Positions 6,689-14,887 of a stretch of DNA of 64,000 bases are shown piece after piece. The translations under genes and the position numbers were made by a program. Within the stretch, counting starts at the first letter, position 1, and each line of letters starts with the position of its first letter. The notes beneath the pieces are model-generated. The model was not told the origin of the DNA. It searched no databases and saw only the letters and a program-made list of their open reading frames with translations. Source of the stretch: Bacillota bacterium (lineage in GTDB: Bacteria > Bacillota > Clostridia > Christensenellales > Aristaeellaceae); contig JAEYOW010000041.1 of the NCBI GenBank assembly GCA_023411375.1, positions 62,001-126,000 on the forward strand, read 5' to 3'.

Positions 6689-8215
6689 ATGGGCAGACAG
6701 CGCACCTATCTGTGTATCGATCTGAAAAGCTTCTACGCCTCCGTCGAGTGCATGGAGCGCGGGCTTGATCCCATGACCACGCATCTGGTGGTTGCCGACG
6801 CAAGCCGCACGGAAAAGACGATCTGTCTCGCGGTATCGCCCTCGCTTAAAGCCTACGGAATTCCCGGACGGCCCCGATTGTTTGAGGTGATACAAAAGGT
6901 CGGGGAAGCAAACAATCAACGTCAGCGCGTCGCCCCCGGACGTAAGTTTTCGGGCGAATCCTGCAACGCTGCCGAGCTAAAAAACGATCCATCTTTAGCG
7001 CTTGCTTATATCACCGCTCCTCCGCAGATGGCGCGGTACATGGAGAAGAGCGCGGAGATTTACAACATTTATCTGAAATACATTTCCGCCGAGGACATCC
7101 ACGTCTATTCCATCGACGAAGTGTTTATGGACGTGACGAGCTATCTGAAAACCTACCAGCTGACGGCTCGCGAACTGGCGATGAAAATCATCCACGACGT
7201 GCTTCACACCACGGGCATTACGGCGACGGCGGGGATCGGAACCAACCTGTATTTGGGGAAAGTGGCCATGGACATCATGGCCAAGCACGTACAGGCCGAC
7301 AAGGATGGCGTGCGCATCGCGGAGCTGGATGAGGCGACCTATCGCCGCGCACTATGGACGCACCGCCCGCTAAAGGATTTCTGGCGCGTGGGCCGAGGCT
7401 ATGCCAAAAAGCTGGAGGAAAACGAGCTTTTCACCATGGGCGATATTGCCCGCTGCTCGCTGGGTCAAAAGACAGATTACCACAACGAGGACTTGCTGTA
7501 CAGGCTGTTTGGCGTCAATGCAGAGCTGCTGATCGACCACGCATGGGGATGGGAGCCGTGCACCATCGCGCAGGTGAAAGCCTATAGGCCGCAAAGCACC
7601 AGCCTCGGTTCGGGACAGGTTTTACAATACCCCTATGATTTTGCCAAAGGCAAACTGATTGTCCGCGAGATGACGGAGCTGCTCGCGTTGGACCTGGTGG
7701 ATAAGCGGCTCGTGACCGATCAGATGGTTTTGACGGTGGGCTACGACATCGAAAATCTCAGCGATCCCGCACGGAAAAAGGCGTACAAGGGGCAAGTTAC
7801 GACGGATTTTTACGGGCGCTCCGTGCCCAAAGCGGCGCATGGTACGGCAAATCTGGACGGACAGACATCCTCCACGCGGCTGATTGTGGAGGCGGTGATG
7901 GCGCTGTATGAGCGCATTGTGGATGGGAATTTGCTGATCCGCAGGGTGAATTTGGTGGCGAACCGGCTGGCTGACGAGAGCAGCGTTCATGAAAAACAGA
8001 CCCCGGAGCAGCTTGATCTGTTCACGGATTACGTGGCGCTGGACGCAAAGAGAGAGGCGGAAAAAGAGGCGTTGGCGGAGGAGAAAAGGCTCCAGCTCGC
8101 CATGCTTTCCATTCAAAAGAAATATGGAAAAAACGCGATTCTCAAAGGCATGAATTTGGTGGAAGGCGCGACCACAATGCAGCGCAATCAACAGATTGGC
8201 GGGCATAAAGCGTGA
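6689..8215 (+). CDS. Y-family DNA polymerase (UmuC/DinB type)
   Basis: A 508-residue translesion polymerase. The palm begins with YLCIDLKSFYASVEC (Asp near residue 9), and the second acidic pair is in YSIDEVFMDVT. A finger/thumb and helix-hairpin-helix region follows, then a little-finger domain and a charged C-terminal tail longer than in chromosomal DinB. This is the form usual on plasmids and ICEs. ATG 6689 has GAGGAGGAG upstream and a TATAAT at 6653-6658; no clear LexA box is seen. The YolD-like gene starts 13 bases after it, the usual partner. Confidence 0.88.
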   Translation: MGRQRTYLCIDLKSFYASVECMERGLDPMTTHLVVADASRTEKTICLAVSPSLKAYGIPGRPRLFEVIQKVGEANNQRQRVAPGRKFSGESCNAAELKNDPSLALAYITAPPQMARYMEKSAEIYNIYLKYISAEDIHVYSIDEVFMDVTSYLKTYQLTARELAMKIIHDVLHTTGITATAGIGTNLYLGKVAMDIMAKHVQADKDGVRIAELDEATYRRALWTHRPLKDFWRVGRGYAKKLEENELFTMGDIARCSLGQKTDYHNEDLLYRLFGVNAELLIDHAWGWEPCTIAQVKAYRPQSTSLGSGQVLQYPYDFAKGKLIVREMTELLALDLVDKRLVTDQMVLTVGYDIENLSDPARKKAYKGQVTTDFYGRSVPKAAHGTANLDGQTSSTRLIVEAVMALYERIVDGNLLIRRVNLVANRLADESSVHEKQTPEQLDLFTDYVALDAKREAEKEALAEEKRLQLAMLSIQKKYGKNAILKGMNLVEGATTMQRNQQIGGHKA

Positions 8216-8228
8216 GGAGGCATGAGGG

Positions 8229-8681
8229 ATGAACTGCAACCCCAACGATCCGCACCGATACGATGATATGCTTGAGCTGCCGCATCCTGTCTCCAAAGTG
8301 CATCCGCAAATGTCCCTTGAAAACCGCGCGGCGCAGTTCTCACCCTTTGCCGCGGTGGTCGGATATGACGCGGCGGTACACGAGGCGGCGCGGCTGACCG
8401 ACAGGAGAGTCGAGCTGGATGATGATGAAAAAAACCTGCTTGGCGGCAAGCTGCAACTGATACAGGAGAGCATCAGGGCGCACCCGGAGGTGAAAATTAC
8501 ATTCTATCAGCCTGATGAGAAAAAGGCGGGCGGCGTGTATATTATCGTGACGGGAACCGTCAAAAAGGTGGATGCGTATGAACAACAGATCGTAATGACG
8601 AACGGAACAAACATCCTCATCGACGACGTGATTGCCATCGATGGGGAGCTGTTCAGGCGCTTGGATGAGCATTTTGCGTGA
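8229..8681 (+). CDS. YolD-like protein
   Basis: A 150-residue protein of the YolD-like family, recognised by NRAAQFSPFAAVVGYDAAV near residues 32-50, the following RRVELDDDEKN, and a beta-rich C-terminal half. YolD-like genes accompany Y-family polymerases in Firmicutes and are thought to modulate them. It follows the polymerase by 13 bases in the same operon, with GAGGAGGCATGAGGG before ATG 8229. Confidence 0.82.
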   Translation: MNCNPNDPHRYDDMLELPHPVSKVHPQMSLENRAAQFSPFAAVVGYDAAVHEAARLTDRRVELDDDEKNLLGGKLQLIQESIRAHPEVKITFYQPDEKKAGGVYIIVTGTVKKVDAYEQQIVMTNGTNILIDDVIAIDGELFRRLDEHFA

Positions 8682-8958
8682 GGAAGGAGGCTCGTTTCAA
8701 GCGCTTTTCAGAAGATGGCGTTCGGCGCATTTTGCGGATTTCGTCCCTTCGTATAGAAGCGCCCGCAGGGTGCGCAGCCGCACAAGCATTGTGCGATCTC
8801 CGAGGGGTTTGGGGAGCCTTCCCCAACAAGCAGCGGGCGTTTTGCCGAAAAGCAAAATAGCCCGTTTTGCATGTGTGTTATAACACATGCCCTGCTTGCC
8901 GATACAAGTAGTCACTTTTTGGCTTGGCGAACGATTTGGAAAAGAGTCTTTCAACAAG
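8682..8958. other. intergenic region between convergent genes
   Basis: No convincing gene. It holds the hairpin at 8835-8865 and a palindrome, GCATGTGTG-T-TATAACACATGC-like, at ~8867-8888. The hairpin is a likely terminator for the polymerase/YolD operon. Confidence 0.6.
8835..8865 (+). terminator. hairpin followed by TTTTG
   Basis: CGGGCGTTTTGC pairs with GCAAAATAGCCCG (one bulge), followed by TTTTG. Confidence 0.6.
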
Positions 8959-9546
8959 CTATTGCATCAAGCCATTCTCAATGAGATACGCTTCATAGAG
9001 TCTCCATAGCACTTGTTTCGTCGTGTCTCCCGCACGTCCTGCGGGTTCAAGGTTATTTGATGCTTGAAAGTGCCGCAACGCTTCGCGGGTTTTCTTGCCA
9101 AAGTAACCATCCGCTTGCGCTGCATCGTCCAGATAACCGCTTTCAATCAGGCAAAGTTGGAGATTCTTTACTCTGTAGTCGGGTGTTTTGTTACCCTTTT
9201 GAAGCAGGTTGCCTCCGAAGGCTTCTTCCAAACTTGACGGACGCAGTGTCACTCCATCGCAAGGATCGACCGATTGAATATATTTTGACTTACAAAATCC
9301 ATATTGTCCGTTGTAGCCAATATACCTCCAAAGATCGCCGTTCACCTCGTTTTCGGAATACAGTGTTACCCGAGAGCCGTATGGCATCCGCGCCAGATAG
9401 GGCTGTGAAGCAGATTCGTCTGAGCGCAGATAGGTATCAGGACGCACCCCGATATAGGCGATTGCCTCCGCGCCGGCATTGGCTGTCAAAGCTAACAAAC
9501 AGATCAGCAGCAGCGCGGATTTGACGAATAGAAGCATGGTTTTCAT
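8959..9546 (-). CDS. secreted protein with SH3-like and peptidoglycan-binding domains
   Basis: 195 residues. A signal peptide covers ~1-27 (ending around NAGAEA). An SH3b-like domain (~30-90; YLRSDESASQP, GDLWRYIGYNGQYGFC) is followed by a PG_binding_1-type helical domain (~120-185; VKNLQLCLIESGYL...DGYFGKKTREALRHFQ). It should sit outside the cell bound to the wall and has no catalytic domain. Its 5' region carries copy 1 of the structured repeat and a promoter with tandem upstream sites, so it is probably co-regulated with the gene at 11517-11903. Confidence 0.82.
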   Translation of the reverse strand: MKTMLLFVKSALLLICLLALTANAGAEAIAYIGVRPDTYLRSDESASQPYLARMPYGSRVTLYSENEVNGDLWRYIGYNGQYGFCKSKYIQSVDPCDGVTLRPSSLEEAFGGNLLQKGNKTPDYRVKNLQLCLIESGYLDDAAQADGYFGKKTREALRHFQASNNLEPAGRAGDTTKQVLWRLYEAYLIENGLMQ

Positions 9547-9599
9547 GGATATTCTCCCTTCTCATTGAATAGCGCAAAATGATTCATTCCCAACAAGAA

Positions 9600-9675
9600 G
9601 GCGTGAGAAGTCCTTGCAGAACATCCATCCGAAGATGGCAGCGGCCAAGCTCGTCCGCGGGAAACTTATCACGCC
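9600..9675 (-). ncRNA. candidate structured RNA, copy 1
   Basis: The core contains GTAGAACATCCATC-type sequence (here GCAGAACATCC), a short hairpin (CCATC/GATGG) and GCAGCGGCCAAGCTCG, conserved in three copies. The outer strands differ between copies but still pair: here 9600-9611 with 9664-9675 (one mismatch). That covariation points to RNA structure. Copy 1 lies between a minus-strand promoter (9755-9727) and a minus-strand gene start (9546), so it is read as a 5' leader. Plus-strand transcription is not excluded. Confidence 0.5.
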
Positions 9676-9726
9676 CGATCCTTACCGCGGCGCTCCTTTC
9701 AAACGGCGGTTCCTTGGTTTGATTTT

Positions 9727-9792
9727 ATTGTAATCCGATTTTTCTACTTTGAAAATTGAGGAGTTCCGGCGAAAACCATGAAAAGTTCCGGC
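9727..9792 (-). promoter_or_regulatory. promoter with two upstream GCCGGAACT sites
   Basis: Minus strand: TTTTCA (9755-9750), 17-base spacer, TACAAT (9732-9727). Upstream are two copies of GCCGGAACT (9792-9784 and 9770-9762) with a 22-bp period. The same arrangement with the same spacing lies at 12182-12247, so an activator binding direct repeats is likely. Confidence 0.6.
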
Positions 9793-9908
9793 ATCGCTTT
9801 CGCCGGATAAAGCGCCGCATTTTCGCGAGCGGAGGATCGTTGACAACTGGTAGAAAACCGTTCAGAATGACAGTGTGCGGAAACCGTGAAAAAAGTCTGA
9901 AGAATTTT

Positions 9909-9948
9909 TGAAAAAATCGAAATTTTAGGGAGCTGTCTCGTCTATAGG
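9909..9948 (+). promoter_or_regulatory. possible autoregulated ECF promoter
   Basis: A GAAATTTT block, about 16 bases, then GTCTCGTCTATAGGG lies just before the sigma gene's RBS (AAGGAGG). The CGTC-type -10 element is what ECF sigma factors often recognise, which suggests the factor drives its own operon. Confidence 0.4.
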
Positions 9949-9968
9949 GTATAAGGAGGTGGCGGTAG

Positions 9969-10487
9969 ATGGAGGTTGTCACGGGCCCTGACAGCATCCT
10001 GAATCAGGCGCTGGCCCGCCTGGTGGATCAGTACCAAACCGCGCTGCTCCGCATGTGCTATTTATATTTGCACGATGCGGCGCTGGCAGAGGACGCGGTA
10101 CAGGAAACGTTTCTGAAGGCATATAAGGCGTTGCCTGCTTTTCACGGAGATTGCAGTGAAAAGACATGGCTGATGCACATTGCGGTCAATACCTGCCGGG
10201 ACATGCAACGTTCGGCATGGTTCCGCCATGTGGATCGCCGTGTTACGCCGGATGTATTGCCGGATGCGTCAGCTCCGTTTGAGGAAGCGGATGAGGAATT
10301 GACGCTGGCAATCATGGGACTTCCCAGAAAGCTCAGGGAAGCCGTCATACTGTATTACTATCAGGACATGAGCGTGACGGAGATCGCCGCCGCCCTCGGG
10401 GTGGTCCCGTCCACGGTATCCAATCGGCTGAAGCATGCAAGGAAGAAGCTGCGCGCGACTCTGGAAGGAGGGCATTTCCATGGATGA
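9969..10487 (+). CDS. ECF-type RNA polymerase sigma factor
   Basis: 172 residues in the usual ECF layout. Region 2 is ~20-85 (YLHDAALAEDAVQETFLKAYKAL, then the WLMHIAVNTCRD core). A linker follows, then region 4 ~110-165 (LPRKLREAVILYYYQDMSVTEIAAALGVVPSTVSNRLKHARKKL), which binds the -35 element. ATG 9969 follows AAGGAGG. The stop overlaps the next start by eight bases, the usual pairing with an anti-sigma gene. Confidence 0.92.
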   Translation: MEVVTGPDSILNQALARLVDQYQTALLRMCYLYLHDAALAEDAVQETFLKAYKALPAFHGDCSEKTWLMHIAVNTCRDMQRSAWFRHVDRRVTPDVLPDASAPFEEADEELTLAIMGLPRKLREAVILYYYQDMSVTEIAAALGVVPSTVSNRLKHARKKLRATLEGGHFHG

Positions 10488-11454
10488 ACACAAGCAGAAG
10501 GAACAGGTTCGTCATTCCGTTGACGCCCGTCTCTCCGGCCTTCAGGGTGATCCCTGGCTGGCGCAGCGAGTATTGGCAAACGCGAAAGGAGAAGTCAAAG
10601 TGAAAAAGAAGATCTCGTTTGGATTGATGGTCTGCATTTTGCTGCTATTGCTTTCAATTGCTGCTTTGGCAGCATCGCTATGGCATGCATACGACATCGA
10701 AATGTTTAAGGATGTAGCTATTAAAGACATTCTCCCTGATCAATGGCAGCAGTATGACGTTTGCCATAAAGTATCTGATGGATACGTTGTCGGTGGTTTT
10801 GAGTTAGGAGATGATTACATCTCTCCCATGAGCGATGAAGATAAAATTGTATACTTGAATGAAAGCTTTTCATTGGTTTGGACTTTGTCCGATATACGAC
10901 TGGATGGTTGTTTGTTTGACAAGGTTGAAGAAACGGACAACGCCTTCTACTTCGGAATGGAGCGTCGGAAGGAAAACTGGATTCCAGCGATTATGAAGAT
11001 ATGCAAGGACGGTAACATCATTTGGGTTTATGAAGGAGAGAAAAATGACAAGATAAAAGATTATACTGTTACTGATAGAAATGAGGTCTACTGTGCCGGA
11101 AGAAATGATCGAGATGCAACACTTCTGAAAATCAATCAGAACGGCGGGATTGAATGGGTAAAGACTTTCGATGAATACGATATGATTTCATTGAACTCGA
11201 TATCCAGTTGGGACAAAGGGATGATTGCTGTTGGACAATCCTCTCAGGGGTTAGTTTTAGTCCATTTTGATGAAAGTGGTGACATTCTTTCGCATGTCTC
11301 TTATGATCTGGATGAACAGATTGATGCATTGCATCTGCAAAAGTTGGCAGATGGGAGGGTCGTACTTGTGCTTACAGTTAGTGCGGAAAGCCTAAGCAAG
11401 GATGTTACATCGGAAACAAAGTACATGATTATTTCGCCTGAAATCTTTAAATAA
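10480..11454 (+). CDS. membrane anti-sigma-like protein with extracytoplasmic beta domain
   Basis: Start at ATG 10480 (GGAAGGAGG upstream), overlapping the sigma gene's stop; the frame is open further upstream but without support. Of 324 residues, ~45 are cytoplasmic, one membrane span follows (~47-67, FGLMVCILLLLLSIAALAA), and ~255 lie outside. The outer part has repeated strands of the form W-x-n-G-G-I...G-x-D (e.g. ILKINQNGGIEWVKTF), suggesting a PQQ/Kelch-like propeller. Coupling to an ECF gene supports an anti-sigma/sensor role, although no zinc-binding anti-sigma motif is seen. Confidence 0.72.
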   Translation: MDEHKQKEQVRHSVDARLSGLQGDPWLAQRVLANAKGEVKVKKKISFGLMVCILLLLLSIAALAASLWHAYDIEMFKDVAIKDILPDQWQQYDVCHKVSDGYVVGGFELGDDYISPMSDEDKIVYLNESFSLVWTLSDIRLDGCLFDKVEETDNAFYFGMERRKENWIPAIMKICKDGNIIWVYEGEKNDKIKDYTVTDRNEVYCAGRNDRDATLLKINQNGGIEWVKTFDEYDMISLNSISSWDKGMIAVGQSSQGLVLVHFDESGDILSHVSYDLDEQIDALHLQKLADGRVVLVLTVSAESLSKDVTSETKYMIISPEIFK

Positions 11455-11471
11455 TTAAAAACGCCTGCTTT

Positions 11472-11499
11472 GGGCCTGCGAGGGTATCCTCGCAGGCCC
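11472..11499 (+). terminator. terminator of the sigma/anti-sigma operon
   Basis: A perfect 12-bp stem (GGGCCTGCGAGG / CCTCGCAGGCCC) with loop GTAT, between convergent genes; CTTTTAG follows a few bases later. Confidence 0.8.
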
Positions 11500-11516
11500 G
11501 TACATGCTTTTAGTAT

Positions 11517-11903
11517 TTAATCAAAAGTATAAGTCACGCTAATAGTTCCAGAATTCGCCTCATAGCCATAGGTTCGAATTCGAGCTTGTGTTTCGTTGCT
11601 ATCTAGCGAATAGGAGAGTGTACCAGAGTTTGAACCGGCAGACTGGAACTTAATCACATCCCTCTCCACCCATGTGGAGCGTTCAGGATTGTAGACATCT
11701 AGGAAGATGCGGATGATATCTCCAGATTGCAGCGTAGCAGATACACTTGCAGAAACATCGGAGCCAGCGCTAAATGTAACAGCGGAACCTGTCCTCTTTG
11801 CGCCAGGAACCGCATCAATGCTTGCTGCCAACGCCGGAACCGAGATAGCCAAAACGGAAACGATAACCAGAGCCAGAACCAGAAGCTTTTTCATGTTTTT
11901 CAT
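11517..11903 (-). CDS. small secreted beta-rich protein
   Basis: Start at ATG 11903 (AAGGA eight bases upstream) rather than ATG 11921, which lacks an RBS. 128 residues: a clear signal peptide (KKLLVLALVIVSVLAISVPALAA), then a short Ser/Thr-rich domain of predicted beta strands with no cysteines. It resembles in size and build the secreted proteins at 12920-13318 and 24643-25116, each near a sigma-like gene. Its leader carries structured repeat copy 2 and the tandem-site promoter. Function unknown. Confidence 0.65.
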   Translation of the reverse strand: MKNMKKLLVLALVIVSVLAISVPALAASIDAVPGAKRTGSAVTFSAGSDVSASVSATLQSGDIIRIFLDVYNPERSTWVERDVIKFQSAGSNSGTLSYSLDSNETQARIRTYGYEANSGTISVTYTFD

Positions 11904-12019
11904 TTTGATTTTTCCTTTCATTTTGGGCGCACTTAATACAGCTAAGCGCGCGCTGTTTTTTTGTTATGTTACCAGTGTTTCGAGATTAACCATCAGAAGC
12001 GCGTCTCAGCGCCCCGTTA

Positions 12020-12096
12020 CGTGCAATGAATCCTTGTAGAACATCCATCCCTTTGAGGATGGCAGCGGCCAAGCTCGTCTGTTGGAATCACTCACG
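12020..12096 (-). ncRNA. candidate structured RNA, copy 2
   Basis: Same conserved core as copy 1 (TTGTAGAACATCCATCC, hairpin, GGATGGCAGCGGCCAAGC). The outer helix here is CGTG/CACG plus TGAATCC/GGAATCA (one mismatch), different in sequence from the other copies yet paired. It lies between the minus-strand promoter at 12210-12182 and the start at 11903. Confidence 0.5.
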
Positions 12097-12181
12097 CCAT
12101 GAACTTCACCGTTGTTCTCACCTCTTTCATTTAGGACCGTGGTGCTCACCGAGCTTTCTGTTTCCCTCTCGGCTTGTCTAT

Positions 12182-12247
12182 ATTGTAAGGGTAAAAACTG
12201 GTTTTGAAAATTGAGGAGTTCCGGCAGAAACCATGATAAGTTCCGGC
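12182..12247 (-). promoter_or_regulatory. second promoter with two upstream GCCGGAACT sites
   Basis: Minus strand: TTTTCA (12210-12205), 17-base spacer, TACAAT (12187-12182). GCCGGAACT sits at 12247-12239 and 12225-12217, again with a 22-bp period. Sequence between the two sites is also conserved with the 9727-9792 promoter, while the promoter spacer is not. Confidence 0.6.
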
Positions 12248-12314
12248 AGCGCTTTCATAAAGTAAAGCAGCCGCCCGGTTCGGGCGGCCGCATCGTGTAA
12301 TCTGCTCACTCTTT

Positions 12315-12716
12315 TTAAGAAGGCTTGGTCGTGGTTTCGTTATACAGATCGCCAAAGAGCGTCATGACAATTTTTTGATGATTCTCCACAAAGGCCGCGA
12401 TCTTGGCCAGCCCGCTGGCCTGATAGCCGATCAGCGTTCGTTCGGCACGTGTAAATTCATTCTCCCAGCGTTTCATAAAGGAGAACGCTACGCGCGGCCA
12501 TTCCAGTTCCTCAATCAAATGTTTCTCAATCACAAAGCGTTCATCCGTGTTGAGAAGATTGAACCAGCTTTGGATCATTGCGACTTTCGTATCGACCAAC
12601 ACAAGCGCCTCCCGTGCTTCCCGGTTCTCCCGCATGGCGAGCCAACGCTCGTACATTTCCTTTTCTGCCACAAAGCCCGTATACTTGCTCAGTATCATTC
12701 GTACAAATTCTTCCAT
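12315..12716 (-). CDS. ArpU-like / sigma region 4-like regulator
   Basis: Start at ATG 12716, seven bases after AAAGGAG. 133 residues, helical. The block LLNTDERFVIEKHLIEELEWPRVA (~65-90), followed by a basic helix and GYQASGLAKIA, resembles region 4 of sigma factors as found in ArpU-type phage regulators. The protein at 25241-25624 is clearly a paralogue (LLSENEAFVIKRHLLNGLDW, IYQAKALQKIA). Structured repeat copy 3 lies directly upstream. It probably regulates transcription; targets unknown. Confidence 0.6.
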   Translation of the reverse strand: MEEFVRMILSKYTGFVAEKEMYERWLAMRENREAREALVLVDTKVAMIQSWFNLLNTDERFVIEKHLIEELEWPRVAFSFMKRWENEFTRAERTLIGYQASGLAKIAAFVENHQKIVMTLFGDLYNETTTKPS

Positions 12717-12747
12717 ACGTATACTCCTTTGCATAAAGATTTGTCGC

Positions 12748-12776
12748 TTTACACGCCGGAGGGAACATGATACAAT
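12748..12776 (+). promoter_or_regulatory. plus-strand promoter-like sequence next to RNA copy 3
   Basis: TTTACA (12748-12753), 17 bases, TACAAT (12771-12776) on the plus strand would start transcription at about the first base of the structured repeat. If used, copy 3 would be a plus-strand small RNA ending at the hairpin at 12882-12908. Confidence 0.35.
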
Positions 12777-12779
12777 AGC

Positions 12780-12845
12780 AATGTCCTTGTAGAACATCCA
12801 TCCTTTTGAGGATGGCAGCGGCCAAGCTCGTTTTGCAGGGACATT
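12780..12845. ncRNA. candidate structured RNA, copy 3
   Basis: Core as in copies 1 and 2 (TTGTAGAACATCCATCC...GGATGGCAGCGGCCAAGC). The outer helix is AATGTCC (12780-12786) with GGACATT (12839-12845). It lies upstream of the minus-strand gene starting at 12716, but a plus-strand promoter-like sequence also abuts it, so the strand is left open. Confidence 0.45.
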
Positions 12846-12881
12846 CCTTGTCTGTCCGGCCAACGTGTGCTTGAAATAAGC

Positions 12882-12908
12882 GGGCTGCCGTTTGAATTGC
12901 GGCAGCCC
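12882..12908. terminator. hairpin terminator, likely for the secreted-protein operon
   Basis: GGGCTGCCG / CGGCAGCCC (9 bp). On the minus strand it is followed by GCTTATTT, on the plus strand by CATTTT, so it may act both ways. Confidence 0.6.
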
Positions 12909-12919
12909 ATTTTCACCCT

Positions 12920-13318
12920 TTAAAACGCTACCTCTCCGGAGGCTTTCGTGATCGTATGCCCGTCGGCGTTAAAAGTAGCCACAATGCGGTAGGTATTGCC
13001 GGAAGAGCAGCTGGAGGAATAGTTTTTCTCCGCTGCATAGGTAAAGCGGTTTCTTACCACGTGAGACGGCGGGGCCAGGGTGCCAGCCTGGCTCCATCTG
13101 CCGCCATCCTTCACCTGAAGCGTGCAGCTTGTGACCGACAGCGTATCAAACTGAAACGTTGTTGTCGCTGTAAAAACAGCCAATCCAGCCGAGGTAAAAG
13201 CCACACCCGCATCCGAATAATACTCATCGGCGCGCGGCATTATCCCCGACGCAAATACAGAATGAATCGTCAACATCGACAGGATGATCACCAATATGAA
13301 CGCCGCAACCCTTTTCAT
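12920..13318 (-). CDS. small secreted protein, last gene of a sigma/anti-sigma operon
   Basis: ATG 13318 is chosen over ATG 13324 because GGAGG lies one base before the latter. 132 residues: a signal peptide (~1-23, ending SVFASG), then a beta-rich domain with a Cys pair (SVTSCTLQ and SSSCSSG). The gene starts at the stop of the anti-sigma-like gene, so it is likely a target or reporter of that pathway. Unknown function; similar in design to 11517-11903. Confidence 0.65.
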   Translation of the reverse strand: MKRVAAFILVIILSMLTIHSVFASGIMPRADEYYSDAGVAFTSAGLAVFTATTTFQFDTLSVTSCTLQVKDGGRWSQAGTLAPPSHVVRNRFTYAAEKNYSSSCSSGNTYRIVATFNADGHTITKASGEVAF

Positions 13319-13320
13319 TT

Positions 13321-14217
13321 TCATTCCTCCATCTGTAGCTCTGTTGATTCAATACAATGCAGAAGGTCGTCTTCAGCAATAGGACCATATATCGTGTATT
13401 GTGTGTTGCCCTGCTGCCAGCGAGCGGTCGTCAATTCGTAGTTATTTGTAATATACACGGTGGTCTTGTTTTCAAGCACAACCGTATGCCCGAGTTCATT
13501 TTGCTCAATTTCCGTTCTGTACGCCCCGATATTTGCATAGACCTTTTCGGAACAAACGAGACTACCGTTTGTATTATCACGCTGGTAAATCACGGTGATG
13601 GATCTGCTGCTTTCAAGTATGTCTACGCTGTACAGGAAGACTTCCCAGCCTTCAGGTACCCATTGGGGAAACCTCGGTATGGAGCCATATAGCGATACGG
13701 CTTTTTCCCGGTTTTCTGTATCGTAAGTACCCTGAGTTTCCTGAAAGCCCGGGTTTCCCCCATCCGCATGAGATACCGTACCTTCTGATGCTCTTTCGCC
13801 CTGAATGATTAGTTGTTCCTGATCTGTTGATACCGAAACATGCACCTTCTCCTGTGAGAGCAAAAGGCTCCCGAAGATAACCAAAAGCACCAGACAACAA
13901 GCAATACCAAGTCGTAATGGCCGCACGGAAACAGGCAATGCAAATCGCCGTCTCAGCTTACTGCGAATGACCTCAAGATTTCTGCTATAATGGCTTTCAA
14001 CCGAAGTCGCCCTACCACGGTTGAGCGCTGTAAGCAACTCCTCGCAAACATTCACATAATCCATATCGACCTCCTCTACGGGCTTCTCCAGCTCGTTCAT
14101 AATCTGCGCAAGCATCGTTTGATGGATGGTTTCAGCATCCAACCTGCCGTTGGAGATGGCCTCCTTGATAGCTTCCAATTGGATTTGGGGGCGTGCCATC
14201 GAGCTATCCAACATCAT
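13321..14217 (-). CDS. membrane anti-sigma-like protein with DUF4367-like extracellular part
   Basis: 298 residues; ATG 14217 follows GGGAGGAC. About 100 helical cytoplasmic residues (IQLEAIKEAISNGRLDAETIHQ...), a membrane span at ~105-122 (GIACCLVLLVIFGSLLL) and ~175 extracellular residues. The last ~120 (WVPEGWEVFLYSVDI...VYITNNYELTTARWQQGNTQYTIYG...) resemble the DUF4367 fold often fused to anti-sigma domains. It follows the ECF gene by 12 bases, supporting an anti-sigma role. Confidence 0.7.
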   Translation of the reverse strand: MMLDSSMARPQIQLEAIKEAISNGRLDAETIHQTMLAQIMNELEKPVEEVDMDYVNVCEELLTALNRGRATSVESHYSRNLEVIRSKLRRRFALPVSVRPLRLGIACCLVLLVIFGSLLLSQEKVHVSVSTDQEQLIIQGERASEGTVSHADGGNPGFQETQGTYDTENREKAVSLYGSIPRFPQWVPEGWEVFLYSVDILESSRSITVIYQRDNTNGSLVCSEKVYANIGAYRTEIEQNELGHTVVLENKTTVYITNNYELTTARWQQGNTQYTIYGPIAEDDLLHCIESTELQMEE

Positions 14218-14229
14218 GCGGTCCTCCCT

Positions 14230-14835
14230 TCACCCTATAAAGCGCACGAGATGCAAAATCGATACGAATATAATGATAAAATCTTGCGGATTATCTGCGG
14301 CAATTTTTCTGGCCTTTTTACGCAAGCGCGCCAGAACACCTTTAACCGCACTGGCTGAGGTATGCTCCTGTGCCGCTATCTCATTGAAAGACATCCCTTG
14401 CCGAATGTGCTTGTCCAAAACAATCCTCTCCCGCTTATTCAGTACGGCGATTATACGCTCGGTGCTTTCATTGACATGCATCCGCTCAAAAAACTCCTCC
14501 ATGGCTTGACGGATCAACTCGGCTGATATATGAAGCTCTGTCTCACCCGTTATATAAACGCTACGTTTCTTTCTGCGGCGATCTGTCCTCAAAGCCGTGG
14601 TCAGACGGTTCATACAGGTAATCGTGAGCCACCCTTCAATATGAGAGCGGGAAAACCCGCACAGCTTATCATAATCCTTAACAGCCTGAAGGAAGGCTTC
14701 CTGAACGCTCTCATCGACAATTCCACGATATTCTTCCCTATAACTCACATACTGAAGGCAGAGCTTCTCCAGCTTTGTGGAATACTGCTGGTAAATACCT
14801 TCGAGAAAGGCCTCTCGCTGGTCGTTTGTATTCAC
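14230..14835 (-). CDS. ECF-like sigma factor
   Basis: GTG 14835 is preferred because a G-rich RBS (GGGGGGAC) lies seven bases upstream; the open frame beyond has none. 201 residues: region 2 ~10-80 (YREEYRGIVDESVQEAFLQAVKDY, HIEGWLTITCMNRL), then region 4 ~130-175 (LNKRERIVLDKHIRQGMSFNEIAAQEHTSASAVKGVLARLRKKA). The C-terminus adds a short hydrophobic stretch (FIIIFVSILHLV). It is the second gene of the operon XRE regulator, sigma, anti-sigma, secreted protein. Confidence 0.82.
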   Translation of the reverse strand: MNTNDQREAFLEGIYQQYSTKLEKLCLQYVSYREEYRGIVDESVQEAFLQAVKDYDKLCGFSRSHIEGWLTITCMNRLTTALRTDRRRKKRSVYITGETELHISAELIRQAMEEFFERMHVNESTERIIAVLNKRERIVLDKHIRQGMSFNEIAAQEHTSASAVKGVLARLRKKARKIAADNPQDFIIIFVSILHLVRFIG

Positions 14836-14887
14836 CGTTTGTCCCCCCTGGCAGAAACCATAGAAAAACAGGAGACTGGAACCCTCA

